Assembly: GCA_030142905.1 (NCBI GenBank)
Contig: JASJOG010000007.1
Coordinates: forward strand, 2,294,501 to 2,358,500
Source of the DNA: Heliopora coerulea
Taxonomy: Eukaryota > Cnidaria > Anthozoa > Scleralcyonacea > Helioporidae
Reading direction: 5' to 3'
DNA: 64,000 bases
The notes under the pieces are model-generated. The model ran no database searches, was not told the origin of the DNA, and saw nothing but the letters and a program-made list of their open reading frames with translations. Every line of letters starts with the position of its first letter. Positions within the stretch are counted from its first letter, which is position 1. Of the stretch, positions 25,201 through 35,489 are shown piece after piece. The position numbers were made by a program, and so were the translations under genes.

Positions 25201-28200
25201 AACTGGCGAGTGTTTGGTCAGTGCTGTCCCCAATCCTGGCGCAATGTATTTTGAAATGACGCTAATAACACCCGCAAAAACCGACAAGCTCTGGAAGTAA
25301 GAGGAGTTTATTTAACGAGTTATTATTAAATTAAATAAATGGCCAAATCAACACTTATTTCTTGATGGGGTAAAGAGGGGAAATTGACTGTCAAATCTTT
25401 AATGTTATCAAGTTTTACATCTCCGATGCAGTACCCATCATTATTTCGCGGCCATTAATGGAGTATTGGGCAATTGTGACTTCCATTTTGTTCCTGTCTT
25501 CTGGTAATGGCCTGCTAAGGGAAGAGCGTGATGAAGAGATTCGTTTTTAACGAAAATTTTCAAGCATAGAAATGTTGATAATCCCTCTGTTTTATTACAT
25601 CAGTAGTTTGTGTGATAACGAAAGTAAGTATTTAGAATGGCTGGATTTAAGTGAAACATTCAAGTATTATTGGCAACTATTGTGGTAATCTTTTTAAGTG
25701 TGTTGCATCTCGTTTTTCATTTATTGCCGGTCAAAATTGTGCTCAGGAATACATGAATGCAATGGACGGACTGTGCAACAAGGCACTGTGAGTAACGTAT
25801 AAGTCGAGTTAACCTCACTAGTTGTCACAATTTGTTTGGTAAATAACTTTATTTCGGATGATAGATGGAGATTCGTCAAGTTCAAACTCAAACGTCAGAA
25901 AAAACGATTTCTGAGCCCCAGGTGGGAATGGACCCCGCAACCTTCTGATGACCAGTGAGACACTCCAACCTTTGAGAAGGTCATTAGAAGGTTGCGGATT
26001 CGATCCTCGTCTGGTGCTTAGAAATCGTTTTTCTGAGGTGTGAGCTTGACAAATATTCATCTACCATCCAAGATATTTCCAAGCTCCAACATTTCCAACA
26101 CATATCGCCATAACTTTATTTGTAGCCAATCTTGCTGTATCCTTTTAATTTGTTCCTGTGCATATAGACGTTGATTAAGTTTACATTACAACATTATCCG
26201 CAAATATACGTTTTTCTGTAAGTGTGTGTCCAGACCGCCATAAATTGCGTTTATCTGTCGTTGCCATTCTTATTCAAGTTGCTTGTTTTCTCTCTTTCAG
26301 TGACGGCCTGGCTTTCGTTATTTTGTCCTTATTCATCATTGGTTTGATTTCTGGACTTCTAACGTGCGCTGTCTGCCCCTTGTGGAAGTACAGGGAAAGC
26401 TATCACCTCATGCATCCGTAAGTTACGGAATAAACTTTTTTTTTTCTTCTTTAATCCTATTTGCTTTTCCAAGGACGGTTGTCAACGGTTTGGTCAGACT
26501 TCCCAAAGTCGCCGAGATCTAGCCACATTGTTTGCCATCGCACAAGTGTCCTTAGCCAAATTAATGTTTCATGTTTTTATTGGTCGGCATTAAAACGTAA
26601 CCACTGAGACCAGGTAATCGCGAACCAACTGGGACTAGAAAATTAAATAGTTTATTTACATCATAACTTTTTGGAAAAAATCGTTGGGGTTTGGGTTCAA
26701 ATGTCAACTGGTGGATGACACATGAACGGTTAGGGTTAAGGTTAGGATATTAAGGTTAAAATATTAGGGTTAGGATATTAAAGTTAGGATATTAGGGTCA
26801 GGATATTAGGGTTAGGATGTTAGGGTCAGGATATTTGGGTCAGGATATTAGAGTCAGGATATTAGGGTTAGGATATTAGGGTCAGGATATTAGGGTCAGG
26901 ATATTAGGCAAGGCTCGAAATACCGCATGCACACGTGCACGAACGCACATAAAATTCGAGATGTGCATGTAATTTTTGTCACTTACATGCACTGTGTGCA
27001 CGTAGAAATTTTCACAGTGACTGCATGGGCTGCACTTCATAATCAACATCATTACCTTAGCTTCAGAGTAACGATTGGACATGGGACATAATAGTAGTTT
27101 GTAGCAAATAGCATATCAATATTATTTAGCCGATAATTCAATCATGAACGATTCTTAATCCACTGTGCAATCTTACGCCCGTCCTTTTGCCATAATCATC
27201 AAGTGAGCCTGCGTTCTGAGGAGTCTCACTCGAAAACTTCAAGTAAAGCAAATCATTATTGAAAAGAAGTGAGATTGTGTTTCGTGAATTTTTTTGAAGA
27301 AGGCTGTGCACATAAATAATTGGTGGTGCAGGTAGTTAAAAAAAATTAGGTGCATGCTGTGCGTGTAAGATTTTCCTATTAATTCAAGCCTTGATATTAG
27401 GGTTAGGATATTTGGGTTAGGATTAGAATCCTAACCCTAACCATGCCATTCAGGATAATTCTGAAGCTGTACTCCGCGTCGTCGCATAAATTTAAGAATT
27501 TTGTGAACTGAACTTTTAAATCTCTCTTAAAATTTATAGTGACGTGGAACACGATGGTCGTGGTTCAGGAAATCCCGTTTTGTGGTGGCCAACTGGTGTG
27601 GATTTCGAGTGAGTAACAAGTCATTGTGACACGCTTGTGAATATATCCTGAAATGTATTCTTCGGGGATGTTACTGGAATGTGGGGTTTTCACGTGAAGG
27701 AATGAGTGGGCACGGGGGGAATGATCACAAAAAGGATTTAATTGGAGCGGTACCTCCAGATGAGTCAATGATGTACTTTGTTCATTCTTGACAGTAGCTT
27801 GATGCAAGAGTTGATGGCTTGTCATGTTTTCAATGTTTAACTATAAATGTGCCACAAGTATGAGTCATGCAGTTGCTAACAAATGAGTCATGGGTTCAAC
27901 GTTCATGAGGTATAGTCGATTGATATATCTAAACCCCTTGGGATGATCTCTCGTTGGATCGTGAAAATTCTGGCAAAAAACTGGTTTACAATGCAGTGTT
28001 GATGCCTTGAAAGGATTATCTTAAGGAGCTGATTACGTGAGACCGGCAGGAATTCAGACCACCACCAAAGTGAAAATTTTCTGAAGTGTTTACATGAGAC
28101 CGGAAAGAAACTAAAACCATGTTCTTGCAAACATTTCAGTCCGCATTCCGAGTTTTTGTTCCGAGCAACAATGTTGTTCTTGTTCTTTGCTTCATCAATG

Positions 28201-29107
28201 GTTGATCTGGAGAGATTTCGAATTTTCATGAAGAAAATTTCCTCCCGGTCCGAGTTCGAACCGGTCTGAACTAATTCGTGTCGGTCCAGCATCCGAAATA
28301 AGTGAGACCGGTCAGAGCTTATTTTCGAACCGGTCTCGTGTAAAAACAAGAACAAGGATTTGTATGGGGAGCGATGTCAAGTCGTGCAGGCGTGACTTCG
28401 CAACGGTCTCATGTAGCAGCCTCTAAGTCTTGCTATGAAGTCCATTTACCTCGTGATGGATCAAGAAACGCTCGCTGACTGTTGTTTTGATTTGATTAGT
28501 CCTGGCGAGCACCATGAAAGTCCGTTACAAGGACATGCAACGGCTGACCACACCGAGCGGGCTCCGTTAATGGCTCATCAGGATGCTCCGAATGTAAGTT
28601 GTTGCAAGAAAAAATGAAGGATTGGGCTGAAGGAATGAATAGATAACACACTAAAACGCACGCATGCGGACCGAGACAGACGTACGGAGTCATAGAAAGG
28701 CCGACAGAACACAGACTGACAAGCTGGTGAACACCGACAGACACAGACAGATAAGCACGCAGGCAGACAGACCGGCAGATAGGTGAGTAGGAAAATACAG
28801 ATGGACAGACATGCCACAGACTCGTCGGCAGGAAGGCAGCTGGACAGGCAGACGGACAGACTCGCAGGCAGAAAGGCTGGCAGGTAGACAAACAGACGCA
28901 CCAAACAAAAGAAACTAAGATCTTCAGAGAGAAAGACACTTCTCGTTTCTTTCTTAGTACAACACCGTGGATCACTCTGACATAAATTACATCAGGCCAA
29001 ATACGGAACACAACGTTACAGTACCTCAGGTGTACGGACAAATAAACCGCAGTGACCATCCGTATCTAACAGATGAAAATGAAGTGACCGGTAGCCACAG
29101 TTTTTAA
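16284..29107 (+). CDS. TTYH: Tweety homolog (TTYH) membrane protein, complete, 508 aa
   Basis: TTYH proteins are five-pass plasma-membrane proteins reported as volume- or calcium-linked anion channels and lipid-handling proteins. Exons: 16284-16424, 17812-17996, 19217-19328, 20105-20313, 20932-21027, 21633-21705, 22221-22298, 23592-23660, 24885-24977, 25747-25787, 26301-26417, 27540-27608, 28500-28593, 28958-29107; all frames join. Membrane segments: ALFLLAIFISSF onward (exon 2), exon 2/3 junction with GAVILAYVFNG, WLVTVSLLTWCVFLCV, FLSLSSVVLVWAVLG, and GLAFVILSLFIIGLISGL. Family words: NGRTSDGV (human NGETSDGI), DFCVNP, TREILQDL, and two conserved extracellular cysteines in IACASIH and DGLCNKAL. 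The cytoplasmic tail has ERAPLMAH, like ENTPLIGR of vertebrate TTYHs, and no PPxY was seen. The exon 2 donor is GC, not GT. Length is normal for the family (about 450-535). Confidence 0.92.
16760..17420. mobile_element. Nested fold-back block of tRNA-headed SINE-like sequence
   Basis: In TTYH intron 1. A tRNA-like unit (GGACTCGATAGCTCAACAGG, AGAGCGGCGGACCGG, GAGTTCAAATCC) reads plus at about 17291-17365 and minus at about 16850-16912. The tail GTCAACATTTTTCAGTTGAC and TTAATTGTGAAG occur at 17110-17165 and 17363-17415, and inverted at 16795-16850. A CCTGAGGATGATTCTG arm pairs across the block. This looks like several insertions of one family in opposite directions. Confidence 0.6.
18169..18840 (+). 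mobile_element. Pogo/Tigger-like DNA transposon, internally deleted
   Basis: The ends are inverted: CCATATTTCACGGCATATAAG at the left and CTTATATGCCGCAAAATATGG at the right (each split here at 20-21 bases, about 18 matching), flanked by TA on both sides. Near 18405 a degraded MPPK...YEAQF start and at about 18480-18600 VDLAEKSNNSVASCKFGVSEK then DWRKQSDKIKDLP resemble the DNA-binding N-terminus of pogo/CENP-B transposases. Stops interrupt it and no catalytic domain remains. It lies in TTYH intron 2. Confidence 0.75.
20555..20830 (+). repeat. Purine-rich GGAAG/AGAGAAAGG tract
   Basis: About 275 bases almost without pyrimidines on the plus strand, just before the TTYH exon at 20932. Long open frames on both strands (Lys/Glu/Arg-rich and Phe/Ser-rich) are a composition artefact. 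Confidence 0.85.
21225..21440. repeat. Dispersed repeat related to 48790-49300
   Basis: It shares the GAGGGGTGGCCC and TCTCTCACC words, in opposite orientation, with 48790-49000. Both are interspersed copies of an unidentified family. A (CTTC)n tract follows at 21485-21600, before the TTYH exon at 21633. Confidence 0.4.
23257..23358. repeat. Fold-back repeat, short form of the 24366-24559 family
   Basis: The arms TAAAAGGTTGAGAACCGCTG and its near complement CAGTTATCAACCTTTTA enclose repeated GAATTCTTTGA(G/A)ATCAGTCA words. The arm and the downstream TTTATCACTGCCTGCGCAGT also occur at the 24366 copy, but the hammerhead-like cores are missing here. Confidence 0.55.
24366..24559. repeat. Fold-back repeat with two hammerhead-like cores
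   Basis: The left arm AAGGTAAAAAGTTCAAACGT pairs with TTTGAACTTTTTACCTT at the right. Each arm carries a hammerhead-like core: minus strand 24423-24446 (CTGACGA, stem, GAAA) and plus strand 24479-24502 (CTGATGA, AAG/CTT stem, GAAA, CGTTG). It lies in TTYH intron 8. Confidence 0.55.
25851..26095. mobile_element. Fold-back tRNA-headed SINE-like element (TCAAGCTC family)
   Basis: AAACGATTTCTGAGCCCCAG at the left and CTGGTGCTTAGAAATCGTTT at the right are inverted copies. B-box sequence GGTTGCGGATTCGATCC reads plus at about 25990. The GATAGATG and CATCTACC ends match the copy at 6100-6332. It follows TTYH exon 25747-25787. Confidence 0.55.
26735..26915 (+). repeat. GGATATTAGGGTYA minisatellite
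   Basis: About a dozen copies of a 14-base unit, GGATATTAGGGTTA or GGATATTAGGGTCA, in TTYH intron 11. A few more copies at 27390-27440 are followed by the complementary CCTAACCCTAA. The unit contains TTAGGG but this is interstitial, not a telomere. Confidence 0.85.
28630..28890 (+). repeat. GACAGACAGGCAG-rich degenerate tandem repeat
   Basis: Purine-biased ACAGACAG/GGCAGAC words fill the last TTYH intron between 28593 and 28958. The Cys/Leu/Ser-rich minus-strand frames are artefacts of this composition. Confidence 0.75.
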
Positions 29108-29704
29108 AGACAGTGCCGAGAATTTCCATAGAAAGCACCAAAGAGTTGTAAGTTGTAATTGGGGGAGACAGTCCTGTGAATTGTACCACGTGGAGTGATA
29201 GTGACGAGAATGGGTTCGGACATAATGCCTTATAGAAATCCAGTATGTTACCTTTCAAAAATTTTTATCATATTTTATTTACCATAAACTATTTGGAAAT
29301 CTGTTTTACCACTTTTTGATTTGAACACTGTTTACCTCGTCTAGTCAATTTTAATAGTATTGCTGGCAACATATCTCGAGTTGTTATCAAGTCAAAGTTC
29401 CACACTCGAACATTTTTGTGCTCGCTCGATTTCTTGGACTGATGTTGCAACAAGTCGGGAAGACTGCAGTGATTGGATCGAATACACAGCTGTATCTTGG
29501 TAGTAGTTTGTCCAGGGCAAATTCAGTTGAAGGCGCCCCCTCAGGTCTTTCTAACGCACCCAAAGATACTTATATTAGTAAAAGTTTTAAACCGTGACCA
29601 AGCGATATCTCAACCAGAGCGTGAAGCTCGAAGTTTAATACATAGCTTGAACATCCAGGTCAAGGTATATAACTAACTTATACCATCGTTGGTGAAGTTT
29701 CAAA

Positions 29705-29933
29705 AAACGTATTTAAACAAAAACATACAGAAATGTAGATTGTAGTATTTAAACAAAAACATATAGAAATATAGATTGTCGTATTTAAACAAAAACACGT
29801 AGAAACCGAGAAACTTGGGTAGAAAGTACACGAGCGTCTTAATGAGGTTTATAAGTTTGTCATCAACCTCAGGAGAATAAAGAAACTGAGCCAACGATGA
29901 TATGATAATAATGATATCCGGTACACAAATAAA
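29705..29933 (+). other. TTYH 3' UTR with triple repeat and poly(A) signals
   Basis: Three copies of a roughly 36-base unit starting GTATTTAAACAAAAACA lie at 29708-29806. AATAAA signals follow at 29876-29881 and 29928-29933, the latter about 820 bases after the TTYH stop. No other gene is visible from 29108 to 31424. Confidence 0.55.
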
Positions 29934-29934
29934 G

Positions 29935-31424
29935 GAGGAACTTCTGTAGAAACAGATGTTTTTCTGGTGTTTGTTTTTTATTACTCAAAATGTAGTGGGC
30001 ATATTTTTATCTGGGAATTGCAACTGTCAGAATTGAGTCCTGACGACTCCTGCTTTTGCTGGGTTTTACAGCCGAGGGGAAAAATAGCGGAAAATAAATA
30101 GACCTTTAAAAACTGACAATATTTGTTGTAAGTGTAGTCATTTATGTTAACCTAATAAATCATTTATATGAAACTGTTGTGGTTAGTAAGCCTCATGTTC
30201 ATGGAAGAATCAGGCAATACTTAGGCTCTGACGGCATTGCTTTAAACCGTTAGGTAAGTTTTTTTTATCTCATATCTATGATCGAAATTGTGTATCTTGT
30301 ATAAAAACTGCATCTACAGTAGATAAGATGTACTATACAGGTTTGTGCAGTTTTATTTTTAAAGCGTTTTAAGCTGTTTGATGAATTAAGTGTCTGTCGT
30401 TGTTTGGGCGTCGTGAATACAATAAAAGAGTTCGTAATTCCGTTTAAGTTCCTTATGTTTTACTCATTCAAATTTCCAACTTCAAAAGAGAAGTTTTCAT
30501 AGAATTCCATGAAGTCGTTTTCCTTGGAAGCAAGAACGTCAGGACAAAGTTTGACGGGATCTCTCCGTTTAGGCGTACTTAATTGGCCTAAACAGTGCCA
30601 ACACCAAATAATATATGTTGGCTAAATTTGATTCCTCAGTTATCAGGACAACTTGTTGAAATCTTGGAGTCTGAAAACTTTTCCTTGAATACTTCATAAA
30701 TTTATAGTTAAAAATTTTCAAATCTGATGAACTTTCGTCAGTTTTTCATTTTCTCCTAATAAAAAACTCAGACTGATTCGCAAGATTATTTTAATAATTA
30801 ATGTTTCTTAATGGAATATATTTTAATAGAAAAACCGTGTTTTTAAATGGCCGAAAATTTAGGCCTTAGGGGAAATCCAGCCAAGGAACAGTGCGGTTTT
30901 CCTTCGGAGTCTATTGTGACTAACGGCTTGCTTAGGTTGTTCGCGTAATTGCTAGATCTTCCTTTTCCCCTCATTATCCTGTATTTGTTATTGCATCGCA
31001 GCTACAAACTTGTCCCTGGCCGTTAAAATCAGTGTAATGCATGTTAATTGTTCCAAAGATAATGGAGATACGCACGCGTACAAATCTACTCAAGGTCAAT
31101 ATAGAATATATATACCAAATTAGTCAGTTCACTGTAAATTGGCACTGGGTATTTTACGAGTCACACCGTGTTTTCGGCGATTAAGTAGGACTACTGAAAA
31201 CACAAAAGAACTCGTCGAACAGGTTCTTTTAGATTACGAATAACCTGTTGTCCAATATTTGCAGGATATTTAAACTCGTCGAAAGAATATTGGATAGTAA
31301 AACCATGAATTGAATTTAAACCCTCCAGCCTAGCGACGCCTGAAGGACTGATTTAGTATTTCTTTGTTTGCAGTATATTGAATATTGAGTCAGCTGGTTG
31401 AGACACTGCTCTGTTCTGGCCACA
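29935..31424. other. Intergenic region, TTYH to small membrane protein gene
   Basis: I see no coding exon or clear mobile element here. GTTAGGTAAGTTTT at about 30250 could be the end of a noncoding first exon of the downstream gene, but this is not supported by anything else. Confidence 0.4.
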
Positions 31425-33098
31425 ATGTCTAAGGAAACCTTTTTCTGGAGAATTCTTCAGGTAAGTCCGATTTTAGTAATTCCTCTTTTGAGGAATTCAG
31501 ACAAAGGTGAGAAATAGTGCCGTTTCACAGTTAATGCGCCCTGAAACTTGCTTTGAAAATTCTACCGTAGGTCATGAGCCTATTTTATTTTTGTAAAGTA
31601 AATGGTTTGAACCCGGGAGAATTGGTACATGTTGATCATGGTAGATCATTCAGGTTACAGTAGTCTTGAGAAAGACTATTGGTGACATGTTATATGATGA
31701 TATGACTCAGGTTTGTCAACATGACATGTTGATATGACTCAGTTTCGCCGTGAATTGTTTTTTATTCGGAGGTCGTTACATCGAATTAATCAATGACAAA
31801 AAAAGCTTTTAGCTGGTCGAAGGTTTTTGCTTGATAAATAGACCAATTTTAGCTTCCGTTTGTTTTGACCAGTTTGTACAATTTCTTTCGAACGTTTCAA
31901 GCTCTCAAGTTAGCAATATACGAGCCTGTGTGCAATCTCCGAATTGCCTAATCGTGTGTTTTTTCCTAGTTCGGCAAGCATCATCTCTGTGAGTGACGCT
32001 GTTATTGTGAAAAGGAAGAGAACTTCAGCCACTGTTTAGAAAATTGTGTGGGAAAAGTTCTAAATTGTCGTCGTTCGTACAGGGGATATTACCGAAGCAA
32101 CTTGAAAAACCTCTGATGTTCGCTTACAATGGCTAATTTTTTTTTATTTCCTTGACTGCAGGTGCTTTTCTGCCTGATAAATGTCGTTGTCGCCAACAAC
32201 AATACATCGTCTCATTCAAAAGTCGACAGTCGTATTTCTGTATTTTGGACAGGATTCGAGGCCGAGGATTCAACCGCTCGCTTACTGAAGTTCATTGGAT
32301 TAGTCTGTGTGGTGGCACTAACATTTAGTTAGTAACCCATAACTTTACATTGCTATATATTAATTTCGGATTTTTGTACACTGGTGAATTTTGTGGGTAC
32401 TGATTGGCTGTTTTGTACGACGAGAGACCATTTTATGTCATAGCAACGCCGAGCGTCGGTTAATATCCCGTTCTTCAATATCATTCAATCACGGATAATC
32501 AAGCACGAGCTAGACATATTAGCAGGTTGTGTTCGTAGTAAAATCATTACAATGGTGATTTTTAGTTGAATGAAAGTTTGAATATCTGAAAGGTGGTAAG
32601 CTGAGAAGCTTCGCATGTGTTCGTGATGTACATTCATTATGAAACCGAATTTTTTCCGCATTGGTTAACTCCATGCGTTGTACTCAAATCACTTGTTCAC
32701 AGACAAGAAACTCAAAATTAAGTACAGCGCTCGGATTCACCTCGCGCAATTCTTTGATTTCTCGTTCCCGCTAGGATGTGAATCCAGATAACACGTTCAC
32801 GGGAGTGCTTTAACTCTGAAATATCCAAAGTAACTTACAATTTCATCGTTTCACCGATAGTCCGTCGTTTAAACCAATTTTTAGATTTACACTTGTAGAA
32901 TAAATGTACAATTATGTTTCACATTAAGGTATGGTTTGCTGCTGTTTGTGCAGCTTCAGAAAGTCAAAGAGAAGCCGTAAGTGGGTTCTCGTTGAAAGAG
33001 TTGGGTTTAGCGACGACGAGTCTATGTCGGAACAGCACGACAATCGCGGAATGGCGATGACTGACCTTCGAGATGGAAGAAAACAGCTGGCGCTGTAA
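31425..33098 (+). CDS. Unrecognised single-pass membrane protein, 123 aa
   Basis: Three exons join in frame: 31425-31460, 32162-32327 and 32929-33098. The predicted protein has a signal-peptide-like start (MSKETFFWRILQ then VLFCLINVVVA), a short outside part of about 30 residues with an N-glycosylation site (NNT), one membrane helix FIGLVCVVALTFSMVCCCLC, a basic stop-transfer SFRKSKRSRKW, and a polar tail containing FSDDESMSEQ and ending KQLAL. The cysteine cluster at the inner membrane face could be acylated. The second donor is A|GTTAGT, weak; the acceptor is ATTAAG. AATAAA follows at 33212-33217. An alternative exon 3 frame ends at a strong GTAAGT donor (32982-ish), so the 3' structure is uncertain. 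I do not recognise the family. Confidence 0.5.
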
Positions 33099-33211
33099 GC
33101 TGTAGTTTGGAAATGTATTAGACACTTTGGAATCAGCTATGGAATATTTCAAGCAACTAGTTCGAGACTTGAAATGTTAGAGTATCTTACCTCACGCTGA
33201 TGTTCTAGATT

Positions 33212-33217
33212 AATAAA
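33212..33217 (+). promoter_or_regulatory. Polyadenylation signal of the small membrane protein gene
   Basis: AATAAA 114 bases after the predicted stop at 33098. This is consistent with a short 3' UTR. Confidence 0.45.
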
Positions 33218-33219
33218 GG

Positions 33220-35489
33220 TTGCAAAATGTTTTGATAAGGAAATTGACCAAAAGCAGGAAGCGACGTAAGACAGGGTTCGTACAAACCTTGAATGGCTTT
33301 GAAAGTGTTTGGATTTAAAAAAGAAAATTCAAGGACTTGAAAGCCGTTGAATGTTTTGAAGAAGTGCTTGAAATTCCTTGAACTTAATGAATGAAATTTT
33401 CGTCCAACATCTGACAAGATTTATGACTTTTTTTGATGGAAAGAATTCATCAGCATTCGGGTACCATAATCAGGTGACTGTACTGCACCAAGATAGCTGA
33501 ACTAAAAATGTTTTGTTTGATCAGATGATTGTACTAGAACTAAATAAACTAAATGTGTTTGTTCTATTCACGAGGTCTATCTCTTCAAGCGGTTTTTAAA
33601 TTAATTTAAATGACATTCACCAGTTACGGTTTTGTATTTTTCATAATTTGCCACCCTTTGGTTCATGAATTCCTCGATTCATAGCCTTGAAAGTCCTGGA
33701 AAAGTCCTTGAATATCTCCCCCTGTAACCTGTCCGAACCCTGGTAAAAAGTATTTCCGCAGTAATGTGAATCAAATGTCAAATACACCCAAAGTGACTGA
33801 GTTAATAAACATTTCTATGTTGACATTTCTGTATTGATTATATTTTTGAGTTAACAATTAAGATAGGTGAATGAATAAATTAATAATATTAGTTTTTTTC
33901 AACTTTTACTTGGACATCTTTAGCAAAAAGATGTAACTCAGGGGTAAACCAGGTCTCGCTTTCAACACAGTCTCGACAATAAACGCCACTGCAGTTCTGA
34001 ATAGACCTAATTGGCTGTCAGTCATTCTGCCTTATTACAGATCCCGAGTGAAAACCATCTTTTTCTTCCTCTAAACTGCAGAAAAGAGTACTGCTAATTA
34101 AGAGTTTGTCGTGATGGGCAGAAGAGAAACAAAGAATGTATTTACACACGTGATTTGTAATAGGATAATGTCGACTGCGAATTAGGTCTGTCACCCAAAT
34201 GAGATAAGTTTTGTCTTTATTCATTGCAAACATTGTTACTTAGTTTCTCTGTTTCAATTGCAGAATTCTACCTTCATGCATTTTTTCATAATTTTTCATC
34301 TAGGTCGCATCTTGTTTTGCACTGGGTGCCAATGGTTTCTCGAGCAAATATTTCACGACTGAATTTTTTCTGGGCGCAAGCAGTATAAAATTTGACATTA
34401 CAGGGATATTTACATGAATAAATAATTTAGCTACGAAATGTGCGGAACTCGCAAAACCTAGCTCTTAAAAGTATAAGAAAACCAATGAATAAGACGAGAA
34501 AACGATTCAGGTTCGTTGGCTCATAACTTGGGTTTGCAAGATGTTATTTTTCGGAGTTAAAATTTAAAATTGTCAGGTGGGCAAGGTTTCCTACCTCTTA
34601 TAAGAAATATTTGATTACGTATAGAACTGTCCTAGATAGGAAAGCCAGGAACCAGACGTCACTTCTGGTAAACACAAAATGATATTAAGATAGATGAATG
34701 ATCTTCAAGCTCTGTACTCAGAAAATGGTTTCTGAGCCCCACCCGGGAATCGAATCCGCAACCTTTTCTGAGTACAGAGCTTGAAGATCATTCATCTATC
34801 TTAATATATATCCAAGCTCTCAAATTTCTAAAATCACAAAATGATATGTAAACAGAATATATTAAGAATAATCAGCTGAACTTTTTCGGCAGTTATAAAA
34901 AGTTCCGACCACGTCGTGAACTGTTTGGACATAAGAATTTTGCAGACACTAAACTCTGTTTGAACACCAGACAAGAAAACTACATGAAAACGTGAAAAGA
35001 AATTGGCAAGTTATCGAGGGTAACAACCAGGGTGGCCAGGTTGCCCCTAAAAAAACAATGGTCCACCCCAAGACCGTTCCAAGGGCCACCCGACTCGTAC
35101 AGTGATGTACTGTAAAGTTGGACGTACCCCCGATTGCAGGTTTACAAGATGACGTTAGTATTTGAGACGAGAAAAATTTGACATAAAAAGACTACGAAGG
35201 CCCACCAGGACAAATTGTCCTGCTCATTAGAGCTTAAAAGATGTCGTGAAAAGACATTTATTTCTGATTGGTTGATACATGGTTCTTTTCGTAGAATTTA
35301 CTCCAGGGAGTAACGGCGGGAAAAAAAGGAGGATGATTTGAGCGCGGTTACCTATTTCCAATATGGCAGAAAAATGAGAGCTAGGTAATATCGAACTAAG
35401 AGGTTTGTTAGAAAAAATATATATCAACGTAGTCTTGCTATATCTCATTCAGGATGAATTAGGAAAACTTCAAACACTGAAGAACTGAA
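33220..35489. other. Intergenic region upstream of TSEN54
   Basis: No coding exon is supported. 33260-33730 has scattered CCTTGAA words (repeat-like). A 44-bp perfect hairpin lies at 34682-34806. The stretch 35200-35470 is the presumed TSEN54 promoter, without an obvious TATA box. Confidence 0.4.
34682..34806. mobile_element. Perfect fold-back SINE derivative (TCAAGCTC family)
   Basis: Two 44-base arms beginning ATATTAAGATAGATGAATGA are exact inverted copies. The roughly 37-base centre holds the B-box part GGGAATCGAATCCGCAACC on the minus strand. The exact arms imply a recent origin or ongoing correction. Confidence 0.7.

Noticed and set aside
26735..26915. Telomere or chromosome-end sequence
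   Set aside because: The unit is GGATATTAGGGTYA rather than TTAGGG, and it lies in a TTYH intron with genes on both sides.
28496..29059. 187-codon minus-strand Cys/Ser-rich frame
   Set aside because: It is the complement of the GACAGACAGGCAG tract and of the last two TTYH exons.
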